DNA of 64,000 bases from Lasioglossum baleicum (GCF_051020765.1 NW_027469099.1:496001-560000), one strand, 5' to 3'. Shown: positions 36,657-50,677, numbered from the stretch's first letter. Made by a program: numbers and translations. Notes: generated by a model not told the origin, from the letters alone.

Positions 36657-39600
36657 GTGGGACTACTTAGTACATCCACCGCCGCCAAGGGGGGCTGGCC
36701 GTTAAGGCGCCCCCGGGGTGGGCAGCTCGCGGGGGGCGAGGTGGAGCAATAATCCCCTCCCCCCTCTACAAAGATGCGACCTGCCGGTCGACCCCCCTCC
36801 TTTTATTTTATAATATTTCATTTTATTCTATATATATTTTATATTCTATATTATAAATTTTATCTTTATCTTTTATTCCCCTTTATTTTGCCCCCCTTCT
36901 TATGTTTGTTGTGTTTTGTCCATTGTATTTATTTACTTATTATTATTTATTTATTTATTGACTTTTATTTTATCTATTTTATCTATACACGTTTTCATTT
37001 ATTGATTTTACCTTTTATTTTATCGTATTTTTAAGTTTTATGCGGGTCAACCATAGGGGCGGGATGGGGGGAGGGGACAGACGCGAGCCGGAACTCGCCT
37101 CTGTCCCCTCCTTGTCGCGTGCGGAAAAAAAAACAATGCAGCGTGTACGAGTATTTGCACATGTATAAAAATCGGATGGCGCGGTAACAAAAATTCTAAA
37201 TTATACAGCACAAGTTGCAGCAATGCATGCGCATAAGTTAAATTACCTGCATACAGCCGTTTCCTCATACTGTGTGTTCATAACTGGCACTGGGAGGATC
37301 GCAGTGCCACCACTGCAAGGAGGCCCAGGACTCTGCGCGGCAGACGCTGGAAGAATGTCCAGTGTGTTCGGCGCCGCGCAAAGTCCTAAGGGGCGTTATT
37401 GGGATGGACGTCTCGTTGCCGGTCGTGGTCGACCACATGATCGGCAGCGAGAGGTCAAGAGCAGCGTTTGCCTCCTTCTGCGAGATTGTGATAACGCAGA
37501 AGGAGGCAGCGGAGAGGGAGAGGGAAGCCGACCCCCCCTACGCCAGGAGGCTAACATCGGCGGGGCAACCCCGACGAGGCCGACGGCCCCCTGTAAGGGG
37601 CCGCAGACGTAATGGCGGCGGTGGGACTACTTAGTACTTCCACCGCCGCCAAGGGGGGCTGGCCGTTAAGGCGCCCCCGGGGTGGGCAGCTCGCGGGGGG
37701 CGAGGTGGAGCAATAATCCCCTCCCCCCTCTACAAAGATGCGACCTTGCCGGTCGACCCCCCTCCTTTTATTTTATAATATTTCATTTTATTCTATATAT
37801 ATTTTATATTCTATATTATAAATTTTATCTTTATCTTTTATTCCCCTTTATTTTGCCCCCCTTCTTATGTTTGTTGTGTTTTGTCCATTGTATTTATTTA
37901 CTTATTATTATTTATTTATTTATTGACTTTTATTTTATCTACTTTATCTATGCACGTTTTCATTTATTGATTTTACCTTTTATTTTATCGTATTTTTAAG
38001 TTTTATGCGGGTCAACCATGGGGGCGGGACGGGGGGAGGGGACAGACGCGAGCCGGAACTCGCCTCTGTCCTCTCCTTGTCGCGTGCGGAAAAAAATACA
38101 ATGCAGCGTGTACGAGTATTTGCACATGTATAAAAATCGGATGGCGCGGTAACAAAAATTCTAAATCATACAGCACAAGTTGCAGCAATGCATGCGCATA
38201 AGTTAAATTACCTGCATACCGCCGTTTCCTCAAACTGTGTGTTCATAACTGGCACTGGGAGGATCGCAGTGCCACCACTGCGAGGAGGCCCAGGTCTCTG
38301 CACGGCATACGCTGGAAGAATGTCCAGCGTGGTCGGCGCCGCGCAGAGACCTAAGGGGCGTTATTGGGATGGACCTCTCGTTGCCGGTCGTGGTCGAACA
38401 CATGATCGGCAGCGAGAGGTCAAGAGCAGCGTTTGCCTCCTTCTGCGAGATTGTGATTACGCAGAAGGAGGCAGCGGAGAGGGTGAGGAAATCCGACCCC
38501 CTCTCCGCCAGGAGGCTTGCATCGGCGGGGCAACCCCGACGAGTCCGACGGCCCCCTGTAAGGGGCCGCAGACGTAATGGCGGCGGTGGGACTACTTAGT
38601 ACATCCACCGCCGCCAAGGGGGGCTGGCCGTTAAGGCGCCCCCGGGGTGGGCAGCTCGCGGGGGGCGAGGTGGAGCAATAATCCCCTCCCCCTCTCTACA
38701 AAGATGCGACCTACCGGTCGACCCCCCTCCTTTTATTTTATAATATTTCATTTTATTCTATATATATTTTATATTCTATATTATAAATTTTATCTTTATC
38801 TTTTATTCCCCTTTATTTTGCCCCCCTTCTTATGTTTGTTGTGTTTTGTCCATTGTATTTATTTACTTATTATTATTTATTTATTTATTGACTTTTATTT
38901 TATCTATTTTATCTATACACGTTTTCATTTATTGATTTTACCTTTTATTTTATCGTATTTTTAAGTTTTATGCGGGTCAACCATGGGGGCGGGACGGGGG
39001 GAGGGGACAGACGCGAGCCGGAACTCGCCTCTGTCCTCTCCTTGTCGCGTGCGGAAAAAAATACAATGCAGCGTGTACGAGTATTTGCACATGTATACAA
39101 ATCGGATGGCGTGGTAACAAAAATTCTAAATTATACAGCACCAGTTGCAGCAATGCATGCGCATAAGTTAAATTACCTGCATACCGCCGTTTCCTCAAAC
39201 TGTGTGTTCATAACTGGCACTGGGAGGATCGCAGTGCCACCACTGCGAGGAGGCCCAGGACTCTGCGCGGCATACGCTGGACGAACGTCCAGCGTGGTCG
39301 GCACCGCGCAGAGACCTAAGGGACGTTATTGGGATGGACCTCTCGTTGCCGGTCGTGGTCGACCACATGATCGGCAGCGAGAGGTCAAGAGCAGCGTTTG
39401 CCTCCTTCAGCGAGATTGTGATAACGCAGAAGGAGGCAGCGGAGAGGGAGAGGGAAGCCGACCCCCCTACGCCAGGAGGCTAACATCGGCGGGGCAACCC
39501 CGACGAGGCCGACGGCCCCCTGTAAGGGGCCGCAGATGTAATGGCGGCGGTGGGACTACTTAGTACTTCCACCGCCGCCAAGGGGGGCTGGCCGTTAAGG

Positions 39601-42600
39601 CGCCCCCGGGGTGGGCAGGTCGCGGGGGGCGAGGTGGAGCAATAATCCCCTCCCCCCTCTACAAAGATGCGACCTTGCCGGTCGACCCCCCTCCTTTTAT
39701 TTTATAATATTTCATTTTATTCTATATATATTTTATATTCTATATTATAAATTTTATCTTTATCTTTTATTCCCCTTTATTTTGCCCCCCTTCTTATGTT
39801 TGTTGTGTTTTGTCCATTGTATTTATTTACTTATTATTATTTATTTATTTATTGACTTTTATTTTATCTACTTTATCTATGCACGTTTTCATTTATTGAT
39901 TTTACCTTTTATTTTATCGTATTTTTAAGTTTTATGCGGGTCAACCATGGGGGCGGGACGGGGGGAGGGGACAGACTCGAGCCGGAACTCGCCTCTGTCC
40001 TCTCCTTGTCGCGTGCGGAAAAAAATACAATGCAGCGTGTACGAGTATTTGCACATGTATAAAAATCGGATGGCGCGGTAACAAAAATTCTAAATCATAC
40101 AGCACAAGTTGCAGCAATGCATGCGCATAAGTTAAATTACCTGCATACCGCCGTTTCCTCAAACTGTGTGTTCATAACTGGCACTGGGAGGATCGCAGTG
40201 CCACCACTGCGAGGAGGCCCAGGTCTCTGCACGGCATACGCTGGAAGAATGTCCAGCGTGGTCGGCGCCGCGCAGAGACCTAAGGGGCGTTATTGGGATG
40301 GACCTCTCGTTGCCGGTCGTGGTCGAACACATGATCGGCAGCGAGAGGTCAAGAGCAGCGTTTGCCTCCTTCTGCGAGATTGTGATTACGCAGAAGGAGG
40401 CAGCGGAGAGGGTGAGGAAATCCGACCCCCTCTCCGCCAGGAGGCTTGCATCGGCGGGGCAACCCCGACGAGTCCGACGGCCCCCTGTAAGGGGCCGCAG
40501 ACGTAATGGCGGCGGTGGGACTACTTAGTACATCCACCGCCGCCAAGGGGGGCTGGCCGTTAAGGCGCCCCCGGGGTGGGCAGCTCGCGGGGGGCGAGGT
40601 GGAGCAATAATCCCCTCCCCCCTCTACAAAGATGCGACCTGCCGGTCGACCCCCCTCCTTTTATTTTATAATATTTCATTTTATTCTATATATATTTTAT
40701 ATTCTATATTATAAATTTTATCTTTATCTTTTATTCCCCTTTATTTTGCCCCCCTTCTTATGTTTGTTGTGTTTTGTCCATTGTATTTATTTACTTATTA
40801 TTATTTATTTATTTATTGACTTTTATTTTATCTATTTTATCTATACACGTTTTCATTTATTGATTTTACCTTTTATTTTATCGTATTTTTAAGTTTTATG
40901 CGGGTCAACCATAGGGGCGGGATGGGGGGAGGGGACAGACGCGAGCCGGAACTCGCCTCTGTCCCCTCCTTGTCGCGTGCGGAAAAAAAAACAATGCAGC
41001 GTGTACGAGTATTTGCACATGTATAAAAATCGGATGGCGCGGTAACAAAAATTCTAAATTATACAGCACAAGTTGCAGCAATGCATGCGCATAAGTTAAA
41101 TTACCTGCATACAGCCGTTTCCTCATACTGTGTGTTCATAACTGGCACTGGGAGGATCGCAGTGCCACCACTGCAAGGAGGCCCAGGACTCTGCGCGGCA
41201 GACGCTGGAAGAATGTCCAGTGTGTTCGGCGCCGCGCAAAGTCCTAAGGGGCGTTATTGGGATGGACGTCTCGTTGCCGGTCGTGGTCGACCACATGATC
41301 GGCAGCGAGAGGTCAAGAGCAGCGTTTGCCTCCTTCTGCGAGATTGTGATAACGCAGAAGGAGGCAGCGGAGAGGGAGAGGGAAGCCGACCCCCCCTACG
41401 CCAGGAGGCTAACATCGGCGGGGCAACCCCGACGAGGCCGACGGCCCCCTGTAAGGGGCCGCAGACGTAATGGCGGCGGTGGGACTACTTAGTACTTCCA
41501 CCGCCGCCAAGGGGGGCTGGCCGTTAAGGCGCCCCCGGGGTGGGCAGCTCGCGGGGGGCGAGGTGGAGCAATAATCCCCTCCCCCCTCTACAAAGATGCG
41601 ACCTTGCCGGTCGACCCCCCTCCTTTTATTTTATAATATTTCATTTTATTCTATATATATTTTATATTCTATATTATAAATTTTATCTTTATCTTTTATT
41701 CCCCTTTATTTTGCCCCCCTTCTTATGTTTGTTGTGTTTTGTCCATTGTATTTATTTACTTATTATTATTTATTTATTTATTGACTTTTATTTTATCTAC
41801 TTTATCTATGCACGTTTTCATTTATTGATTTTACCTTTTATTTTATCGTATTTTTAAGTTTTATGCGGGTCAACCATGGGGGCGGGACGGGGGGAGGGGA
41901 CAGACGCGAGCCGGAACTCGCCTCTGTCCTCTCCTTGTCGCGTGCGGAAAAAAATACAATGCAGCGTGTACGAGTATTTGCACATGTATAAAAATCGGAT
42001 GGCGCGGTAACAAAAATTCTAAATCATACAGCACAAGTTGCAGCAATGCATGCGCATAAGTTAAATTACCTGCATACCGCCGTTTCCTCAAACTGTGTGT
42101 TCATAACTGGCACTGGGAGGATCGCAGTGCCACCACTGCGAGGAGGCCCAGGTCTCTGCACGGCATACGCTGGAAGAATGTCCAGCGTGGTCGGCGCCGC
42201 GCAGAGACCTAAGGGGCGTTATTGGGATGGACCTCTCGTTGCCGGTCGTGGTCGAACACATGATCGGCAGCGAGAGGTCAAGAGCAGCGTTTGCCTCCTT
42301 CTGCGAGATTGTGATTACGCAGAAGGAGGCAGCGGAGAGGGTGAGGAAATCCGACCCCCTCTCCGCCAGGAGGCTTGCATCGGCGGGGCAACCCCGACGA
42401 GTCCGACGGCCCCCTGTAAGGGGCCGCAGACGTAATGGCGGCGGTGGGACTACTTAGTACATCCACCGCCGCCAAGGGGGGCTGGCCGTTAAGGCGCCCC
42501 CGGGGTGGGCAGCTCGCGGGGGGCGAGGTGGAGCAATAATCCCCTCCCCCTCTCTACAAAGATGCGACCTACCGGTCGACCCCCCTCCTTTTATTTTATA

Positions 42601-44372
42601 ATATTTCATTTTATTCTATATATATTTTATATTCTATATTATAAATTTTATCTTTATCTTTTATTCCCCTTTATTTTGCCCCCCTTCTTATGTTTGTTGT
42701 GTTTTGTCCATTGTATTTATTTACTTATTATTATTTATTTATTTATTGACTTTTATTTTATCTATTTTATCTATACACGTTTTCATTTATTGATTTTACC
42801 TTTTATTTTATCGTATTTTTAAGTTTTATGCGGGTCAACCATGGGGGCGGGACGGGGGGAGGGGACAGACGCGAGCCGGAACTCGCCTCTGTCCTCTCCT
42901 TGTCGCGTGCGGAAAAAAATACAATGCAGCGTGTACGAGTATTTGCACATGTATACAAATCGGATGGCGTGGTAACAAAAATTCTAAATTATACAGCACC
43001 AGTTGCAGCAATGCATGCGCATAAGTTAAATTACCTGCATACCGCCGTTTCCTCAAACTGTGTGTTCATAACTGGCACTGGGAGGATCGCAGTGCCACCA
43101 CTGCGAGGAGGCCCAGGACTCTGCGCGGCATACGCTGGACGAACGTCCAGCGTGGTCGGCACCGCGCAGAGACCTAAGGGACGTTATTGGGATGGACCTC
43201 TCGTTGCCGGTCGTGGTCGACCACATGATCGGCAGCGAGAGGTCAAGAGCAGCGTTTGCCTCCTTCAGCGAGATTGTGATAACGCAGAAGGAGGCAGCGG
43301 AGAGGGAGAGGGAAGCCGACCCCCCTACGCCAGGAGGCTAACATCGGCGGGGCAACCCCGACGAGGCCGACGGCCCCCTGTAAGGGGCCGCAGATGTAAT
43401 GGCGGCGGTGGGACTACTTAGTACTTCCACCGCCGCCAAGGGGGGCTGGCCGTTAAGGCGCCCCCGGGGTGGGCAGGTCGCGGGGGGCGAGGTGGAGCAA
43501 TAATCCCCTCCCCCCTCTACAAAGATGCGACCTTGCCGGTCGACCCCCCTCCTTTTATTTTATAATATTTCATTTTATTCTATATATATTTTATATTCTA
43601 TATTATAAATTTTATCTTTATCTTTTATTCCCCTTTATTTTGCCCCCCTTCTTATGTTTGTTGTGTTTTGTCCATTGTATTTATTTACTTATTATTATTT
43701 ATTTATTTATTGACTTTTATTTTATCTACTTTATCTATGCACGTTTTCATTTATTGATTTTACCTTTTATTTTATCGTATTTTTAAGTTTTATGCGGGTC
43801 AACCATGGGGGCGGGACGGGGGGAGGGGACAGACTCGAGCCGGAACTCGCCTCTGTCCTCTCCTTGTCGCGTGCGGAAAAAAATACAATGCAGCGTGTAC
43901 GAGTATTTGCACATGTATAAAAATCGGATGGCGCGGTAACAAAAATTCTAAATCATACAGCACAAGTTGCAGCAATGCATGCGCATAAGTTAAATTACCT
44001 GCATACCGCCGTTTCCTCAAACTGTGTGTTCATAACTGGCACTGGGAGGATCGCAGTGCCACCACTGCGAGGAGGCCCAGGTCTCTGCACGGCATACGCT
44101 GGAAGAATGTCCAGCGTGGTCGGCGCCGCGCAGAGACCTAAGGGGCGTTATTGGGATGGACCTCTCGTTGCCGGTCGTGGTCGAACACATGATCGGCAGC
44201 GAGAGGTCAAGAGCAGCGTTTGCCTCCTTCTGCGAGATTGTGATTACGCAGAAGGAGGCAGCGGAGAGGGTGAGGAAATCCGACCCCCTCTCCGCCAGGA
44301 GGCTTGCATCGGCGGGGCAACCCCGACGAGTCCGACGGCCCCCTGTAAGGGGCCGCAGACGTAATGGCGGCG
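36657..44372 (+). repeat. Tandem 3858-bp tetramer, two copies
   Basis: About 36657-40514 and 40515-44372 are near-identical copies of four monomers, with offset 3858. Paired markers are CCATAGGGGCGGG (37051/40909), GCAAAGTCC (37378/41236), CTACCGGTCG (38711/42569), GACGAACGTCC (39292/43139) and CAGACTCGAGCC (39975/43831). Inside each tetramer the monomers alternate between a form with GCGACCTTGCC and CTACTTTATCTATGC and other forms. The tetramer is thus built on an older dimer that also runs through 33.8-36.6 kb. The first copy differs at 36655 (GGCGGTGG). Confidence 0.85.
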
Positions 44373-44679
44373 GTGGGACTACTTAGTACATCCACCGCCG
44401 CCAAGGGGGGCTGGCCGTTAAGGCGCCCCCGGGGTGGGCAGCTCGCGGGGGGCGAGGTGGAGCAATAATCCCCTCCCCCCTCTACAAAGATGCGACCTGC
44501 CGGTCGACCCCCCTCCTTTTATTTTATAATATTTCATTTTATTCTATATATATTTTATATTCTATATTATAAATTTTATCTTTATCTTTTATTCCCCTTT
44601 ATTTTGCCCCCCTTCTTATGTTTGTTGTGTTTTGTCCATTGTATTTATTTACTTATTATTATTTATTTATTTATTGACT

Positions 44680-44700
44680 TTTATTTTATCTATACACGTT
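44680..44700 (+). other. 9-bp deletion within T-rich tract
   Basis: This copy reads TTTATTTTATCTATACACG where others have an extra TATTTTATC, a loss of one of two 9-bp direct repeats that fits slippage. It marks the monomer after the second tetramer copy as divergent. Confidence 0.75.
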
Positions 44701-45424
44701 TTCATTTATTGATTTTACCTTTTATTTTATCGTATTTTTAAGTTTTATGCGGGTCAACCATGGGGGCGGGATGGGGGGAGGGGACAGACGCGAGCCGGAA
44801 CTCGCCTCTGTCCCCTCCTTGTCGCGTGCGGAAAAAAAACAATGCAGCGTGTACGAGTATTTGCACATGTATAAAAATCGGATGGCGCGGTAACAAAAAT
44901 TCTAAATTATACAGCACAAGTTGCAGCAATGCATGCGCATAAGTTAAATTACCTGCATACAGCCGTTTCCTCATACTGTGTGTTCATAACTGGCACTGGG
45001 AGGATCGCAGTGCCACCACTGCAAGGAGGCCCAGGACTCTGCGCGGCAGACGCTGGAAGAATGTCCAGTGTGTTCGGCGCCGCGCAGAGTCCTAAGGGGC
45101 GTTATTGGGATGGACGTCTCGTTGCCGGTCGTGGTCGACCACATGATCGGCAGCGAGAGGTCAAGAGCAGCGTTTGCCTCCTTCTGCGAGATTGTGATAA
45201 CGCAGAAGGAGGCAGCGGAGAGGGAGAGGGAAGCCGACCCCCCCTACGCCAGGAGGCTAACATCGGCGGGGCAACCCCGACGAGGCCGACGGCCCCCTGT
45301 AAGGGGCCGCAGACGTAATGGCGGCGGTGGGACTACTTAGTACTTCCACCGCCGCCAAGGGGGGCTGGCCGTTAAGGCGCCCCCGGGGTGGGCAGCTCGC
45401 GGGGGGCGAGGTGGAGCAATAATC

Positions 45425-45445
45425 CCCTCCCCTTCTCGTCGACCC
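45425..45445 (+). other. About 20-bp deletion at the GC-rich/T-rich junction
   Basis: The usual CTCTACAAAGATGCGACCTG region is missing, and the text runs CCCCTTCTCGTCGACCCC. With the 9-bp loss near 44690 this accounts for the short spacing between the monomer landmarks at 44490 and 46390. The missing word is otherwise nearly invariant, so it is not needed for the unit to persist. Confidence 0.75.
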
Positions 45446-48400
45446 CCCTCCTTTTATTTTATAATATTTCATTTTATTCTATATATATTTTATATTCTAT
45501 ATTATAAATTTTATCTTTATCTTTTATTCCCCTTTATTTTGCCCCCCTTCTTATGTTTGTTGTGTTTTGTCCATTGTATTTATTTACTTATTATTATTTA
45601 TTTATTTATTGACTTTTATTTTATCTACTTTATCTATGCACGTTTTCATTTATTGATTTTACCTTTTATTTTATCGTATTTTTAAGTTTTATGCGGGTCA
45701 ACCATGGGGGCGGGACGGGGGGAGGGGACAGACGCGAGCCGGAACTCGCCTCTGTCCTCTCCTTGTCGCGTGCGGAAAAAAATACAATGCAGCGTGTACG
45801 AGTATTTGCACATGTATAAAAATCGGATGGCGCGGTAACAAAAATTCTAAATCATACAGCACAAGTTGCAGCAATGCATGCGCATAAGTTAAATTACCTG
45901 CATACCGCCGTTTCCTCAAACTGTGTGTTCATAACTGGCACTGGGAGGATCGCAGTGCCACCACTGCGAGGAGGCCCAGGTCTCTGCACGGCATACGCTG
46001 GAAGAATGTCCAGCGTGGTCGGCGCCGCGCAGAGACCTAAGGGGCGTTATTGGGATGGACCTCTCGTTGCCGGTCGTGGTCGAACACATGATCGACAGCG
46101 AGAGGTCAAGAGCAGCGTTTGCCTCCTTCTGCGAGATTGTGATTACGCAGAAGGAGGCAGCGGAGAGGGTGAGGAAATCCGACCCCCTCTCCGCCAGGAG
46201 GCTTGCATCGGCGGGGCAACCCCGACGAGTCCGACGGCCCCCTGTAAGGGGCCGCAGACGTAATGGCGGCGGTGGGACTACTTAGTACATCCACCGCCGC
46301 CAAGGGGGGCTGGCCGTTAAGGCGCCCCCGGGGTGGGCAGCTCGCGGGGGGCGAGGTGGAGCAATAATCCCCTCCCCCTCTCTACAAAGATGCGACCTGC
46401 CGGTCGACCCCCCTCCTTTTATTTTATAATATTTCATTTTATTCTATATATATTTTATATTCTATATTATAAATTTTATCTTTATCTTTTATTCCCCTTT
46501 ATTTTGCCCCCCTTCTTATGTTTGTTGTGTTTTGTCCATTGTATTTATTTACTTATTATTATTTATTTATTTATTGACTTTTATTTTATCTATTTTATCT
46601 ATACACGTTTTCATTTATTGATTTTACCTTTTATTTTATCGTATTTTTAAGTTTTATGCGGGTCAACCAGGGGGGCGGGACGGGGGTAGGGGACAGACGC
46701 GAGCCGGAACTCGCGTCTGTCCCCTCCTGGTCGCGTGCGGAAAAAAATACAATGCAGCGTGTACGAGTATTTGCACATGTATAAAAATCGGATGGCGCGG
46801 TAACAAAAATTCTAAATTATACAGCACAAGTTGCAGCAATGCATGCGCATAAGTTAAATGACCTGCATACCGCCGTTTCCTCATACAGTGTGTTCATAAC
46901 TGGCACTGGGAGGATCGCAGTGCCACCACTGCGAGGAGGCCCAGGACTCTGCGCGGCAGACGCTGGAAGAATGTCCAGTGTGGTCGGCGCCGCGCAGAGA
47001 CCTAAGGGGCGTTATTGGGATGGACGTCTCGTTGCCGGTCGTGGTCGACCACATGATCGGCAGCGAGAGGTCAAGAGCAGCGTTTGCTTCCTTCAGCGAG
47101 ATTGTGATAACGCAGAAGGAGGCAGCGGAGAGGGAGAGGGAAGCCGACCCCCCCTACGCCAGGAGGCTAACATCGGCGGGGCAACCCCGACGAGGCCGAA
47201 GGCCCCCTGTAAGGGGCCGCAGACGTAATGGCGGCGGTGGGACTACTTAGTACTCCCACCGCCGCCAAGGGGGGCTGGCCGTTAAGGCGCCCCCGGGGTG
47301 GGCAGGTCGCGGGGGGCGAGGTGGAGCAATAATCCCCTCCCCCTCTCTACAAAGATGCGACCTGCCGGTCGACCCCCCTCCTTTTATTTTATAATATTTC
47401 ATTTTATTCTATATATATTTTATATTCTATATTATAAATTTTATCTTTATCTTTTATTCCCCTTTATTTTGCCCCCCTTCTTATGTTTGTTGTGTTTTGT
47501 CCATTGTATTTATTTACTTATTATTATTTATTTATTTATTGACTTTTATTTTATCTATTTTATCTATACACGTTTTCATTTATTGATTTTACCTTTTATT
47601 TTATCGTATTTTTAAGTTTTATGCGGGTCAACCATGGGGGCGGGACGGGGGGAGGGGACAGACGCGAGCCGGAACTCGCCTCTGTCCTCTCCTTGTCGCG
47701 TGCGGAAAAAAATACAATGCAGCGTGTACGAGTATTTGCACATGTATACAAATCGGATGGCGTGGTAACAAAAATTCTAAATTATACAGCACTAGTTGCA
47801 GCAATGCATGCGCATAAGTTAAATTACCTGCATACCGCCGTTTCCTCAAACTGTGTGTTCATAACTGGCACTGGGAGGATCGCAGTGCCACCACTGCGAG
47901 GAGGCCCAGGACTCTGCGCGGCATACGCTGGACGAATGTCCAGCGTGGTCGGCACCGCGCAGAGACCTAAGGGACGTTATTGGGATGGACCTCTCGTTGC
48001 CGGTCGTGGTCGACCACATGATCGGCAGCGAGAGGTCAAGAGCAGCGTTTGCCTCCTTCAGCGAGATTGTGATAACGCAGAAGGAGGCAGCGGAGAGGGA
48101 GAGGGAAGCCGACCCCCCTACGCCAGGAGGCTAACATCGGCGGGGCAACCCCGACGAGGCCGACGGCCCCCTGTAAGGGGCCGCAGATGTAATGGCGGCG
48201 GTGGGACTACTTAGTACTTCCACCGCCGCCAAGGGGGGCTGGCCGTTAAGGCGCCCCCGGGGTGGGCAGGTCGCGGGGGGCGAGGTGGAGCAATAATCCC
48301 CTGCCCCCTCTACAAAGATGCGACCTTGCCGGTCGACCCCCCTCCTTTTATTTTATAATATTTCATTTTATTCTATATATATTTTATATTCTATATTATA

Positions 48401-50556
48401 AATTTTATCTTTATCTTTTATTCCCCTTTATTTTGCCCCCCTTCTTATGTTTGTTGTGTTTTGTCCATTGTATTTATTTACTTATTATTATTTATTTATT
48501 TATTGACTTTTATTTTATCTACTTTATCTATGCACGTTTTCATTTATTGATTTTACCTTTTATTTTATCGTATTTTTAAGTTTTATGCGGGTCAACCATG
48601 GGGGCGGGACGGGGGGAGGGGACAGACTCGAGCCGGAACTCGCCTCTGTCCTCTCCTTGTCGCGTGCGGAAAAAAATACAATGCAGCGTGTACGAGTATT
48701 TGCACATGTATAAAAATCGGATGGCGCGGTAACAAAAATTCTAAATCATACAGCACAAGTTGCAGCACTGCATGCGCATAAGTTAAATTACCTGCATACC
48801 GCCGTTTCCTCAAACTGTGTGTTCATAACTGGCACTGGGAGGATCGCAGTGCCACCACTGCGAGGAGGCCCAGGTCTCTGCACGGCATACGCTGGAAGAA
48901 TGTCCAGCGTGGTCGGCGCCGCGCAGAGACCTAAGGGGCGTTATTGGGATGGACCTCTCGTTGCCGGTCGTGGTCGAACACATGATCGGCAGCGAGAGGT
49001 CAAGAGCAGCGTTTGCCTCCTTCTGCGAGATTGTGATTACGCAGAAGGAGGCAGCGGAGAGGGTGAGGAAATCCGACCCCCTCTCCGCCAGGAGGCTTGC
49101 ATCGGCGGGGCAACCCCGACGAGTCCGACGGCCCCCTGTAAGGGGCCGCAGACGTAATGGCGGCGGTGGGACTACTTAGTACATCCACCGCCGCCAAGGG
49201 GGGCTGGCCGTTAAGGCGCCCCCGGGGTGGGCAGGTCGCGGGGGGCGAGGTGGAGCAATAATCCCCTCCCCCCCTCTACAAAGATGCGACCTGCCGGTCG
49301 ACCCCCCTCCTTTTATTTTATAATATTTCATTTTATTCTATATATATTTTATATTCTATATTATAAATTTTATCTTTATCTTTTATTCCCCTTTATTTTG
49401 CCCCCCTTCTTATGTTTGTTGTGTTTTGTCCATTGTATTTATTTACTTATTATTATTTATTTATTTATTGACTTTTATTTTATCTATTTTATCTATACAC
49501 GTTTTCATTTATTGATTTTACCTTTTATTTTATCGTATTTTTAAGTTTTATGCGGGTCAACCAGGGGGGCGGGACGGTGGGAGGGGACAGACGCGAGCCG
49601 GAACTCGCCTCTGTCCCCTCCTTGTCGCGTGCGGAAAAAAATACAATGCAGCGTGTACGAGTATTTGCACATGTATACAAATCGGATGGCGTGGTAACAA
49701 AAATTCTAAATTATACAGCACTAGTTGCAGCAATGCATGCGCATAAGTTAAATTACCTGCATACCGCCGTTTCCTCAAACTGTGTGTTCATAACTGGCAC
49801 TGGGAGGATCGCAGTGCCACCACTGCGAGGAGGCCCAGGACTCTGCGCGGCATACGCTGGACGAATGTCCAGCGTGGTCGGCACCGCGCAGAGACCTAAG
49901 GGACGTTATTGGGATGGACCTCTCGTTGCCGGTCGTGGTCAGACCACATGATCGGCAGCGAGAGGTCAAGAGCAGCGTTTGCCTCCTTCTGCGAGATTGT
50001 GATTACGCAGAAGGAGGCAGCGGAGAGGGTGAGGAAATCCGACCCCCTCTCCGCCAGGAGGCTTGCATCGGCGGGGCAACCCCGACGAGTCCGACGGCCC
50101 CCTGTAAGGGGCCGCAGACGTAATGGCGGCGGTGGGACTACTTAGTACATCCACCGCCGCCAAGGGGGGTTGGCCGTTAAGGCGCCCCCGGGGTGGGCAG
50201 CTCGCGGGGGGCGAGGTGGAGCAATAATCCCCTCCCCCTCTCTACAAAGATGCGACCTGCCGGTCGACCCCCCTCCTTTTATTTTATAATATTTCATTTT
50301 ATTCTATATATATTTTATATTCTATATTATAAATTTTATCTTTATCTTTTATTCCCCTTTATTTTGCCCCCCTTCTTATGTTTGTTGTGTTTTGTCCATG
50401 TTACACGAACCCTTTAGGGAACTGAGGATCCGTGAACGATAAATGCGTTGGACTCGCGTGAAGAAGGACAGGAGAAAATTCGGTCGGAGATTGGATATTC
50501 GTGAGAGGTTTCAGTCAATCGTTCCACCCGCGTGTTACGGTTCACAAAACAAGCAC

Positions 50557-50562
50557 TTTATT
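50557..50562 (-). terminator. LTR polyadenylation signal
   Basis: AATAAA on the minus strand, about 115 bp downstream of the TATA element in element sense, followed by a GT/T-containing stretch. This is a suitable signal for 3' end formation in the 3' LTR. Confidence 0.6.
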
Positions 50563-50677
50563 GTTGCTGAGGCTACGGACGCACTTTAACCCGAAAGAAC
50601 AGAGCTCGCAGGGGAGATTATTCTACGTGTTTCTCGCAGAGGAGATTATCGGTCGTTTTTGAAACTTGCTCGTAGCT

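Larger units (their letters stand above)
1..50398 (+). repeat. Satellite array, left block (about 964-bp monomer, head to tail)
   Basis: The same unit recurs every 962-966 bp in one orientation with no host gene between copies. A convenient register is the TAG stop of the embedded retrotransposon fossil, whose last base lies at 711, 1673, 2637, 3601, 4563, 5527, 6492, 7456, 8420, 9385, 10349, 11311, 12274, 13238, 14200, 15164, 16127, 17091, 18056, 19021, 19986, 20951, 21916, 22880, 23844, 24808, 25772, 26736, 27701, 28664, 29628, 30592, 31849, 32813, 33777, 34742, 35705, 36670, 37634, 38599, 39563, 40528, 41492, 42457, 43421, 44386, 45340, 46285, 47250, 48214, 49179 and 50145. The one large step (30592 to 31849) is explained by a SINE insertion. 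Copies differ by scattered substitutions and rare 1-bp indels, and variants are shared in blocks. The left edge of the array is outside the window. The right edge here is the LTR of a BEL/Pao element, not an array boundary. Confidence 0.97.
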
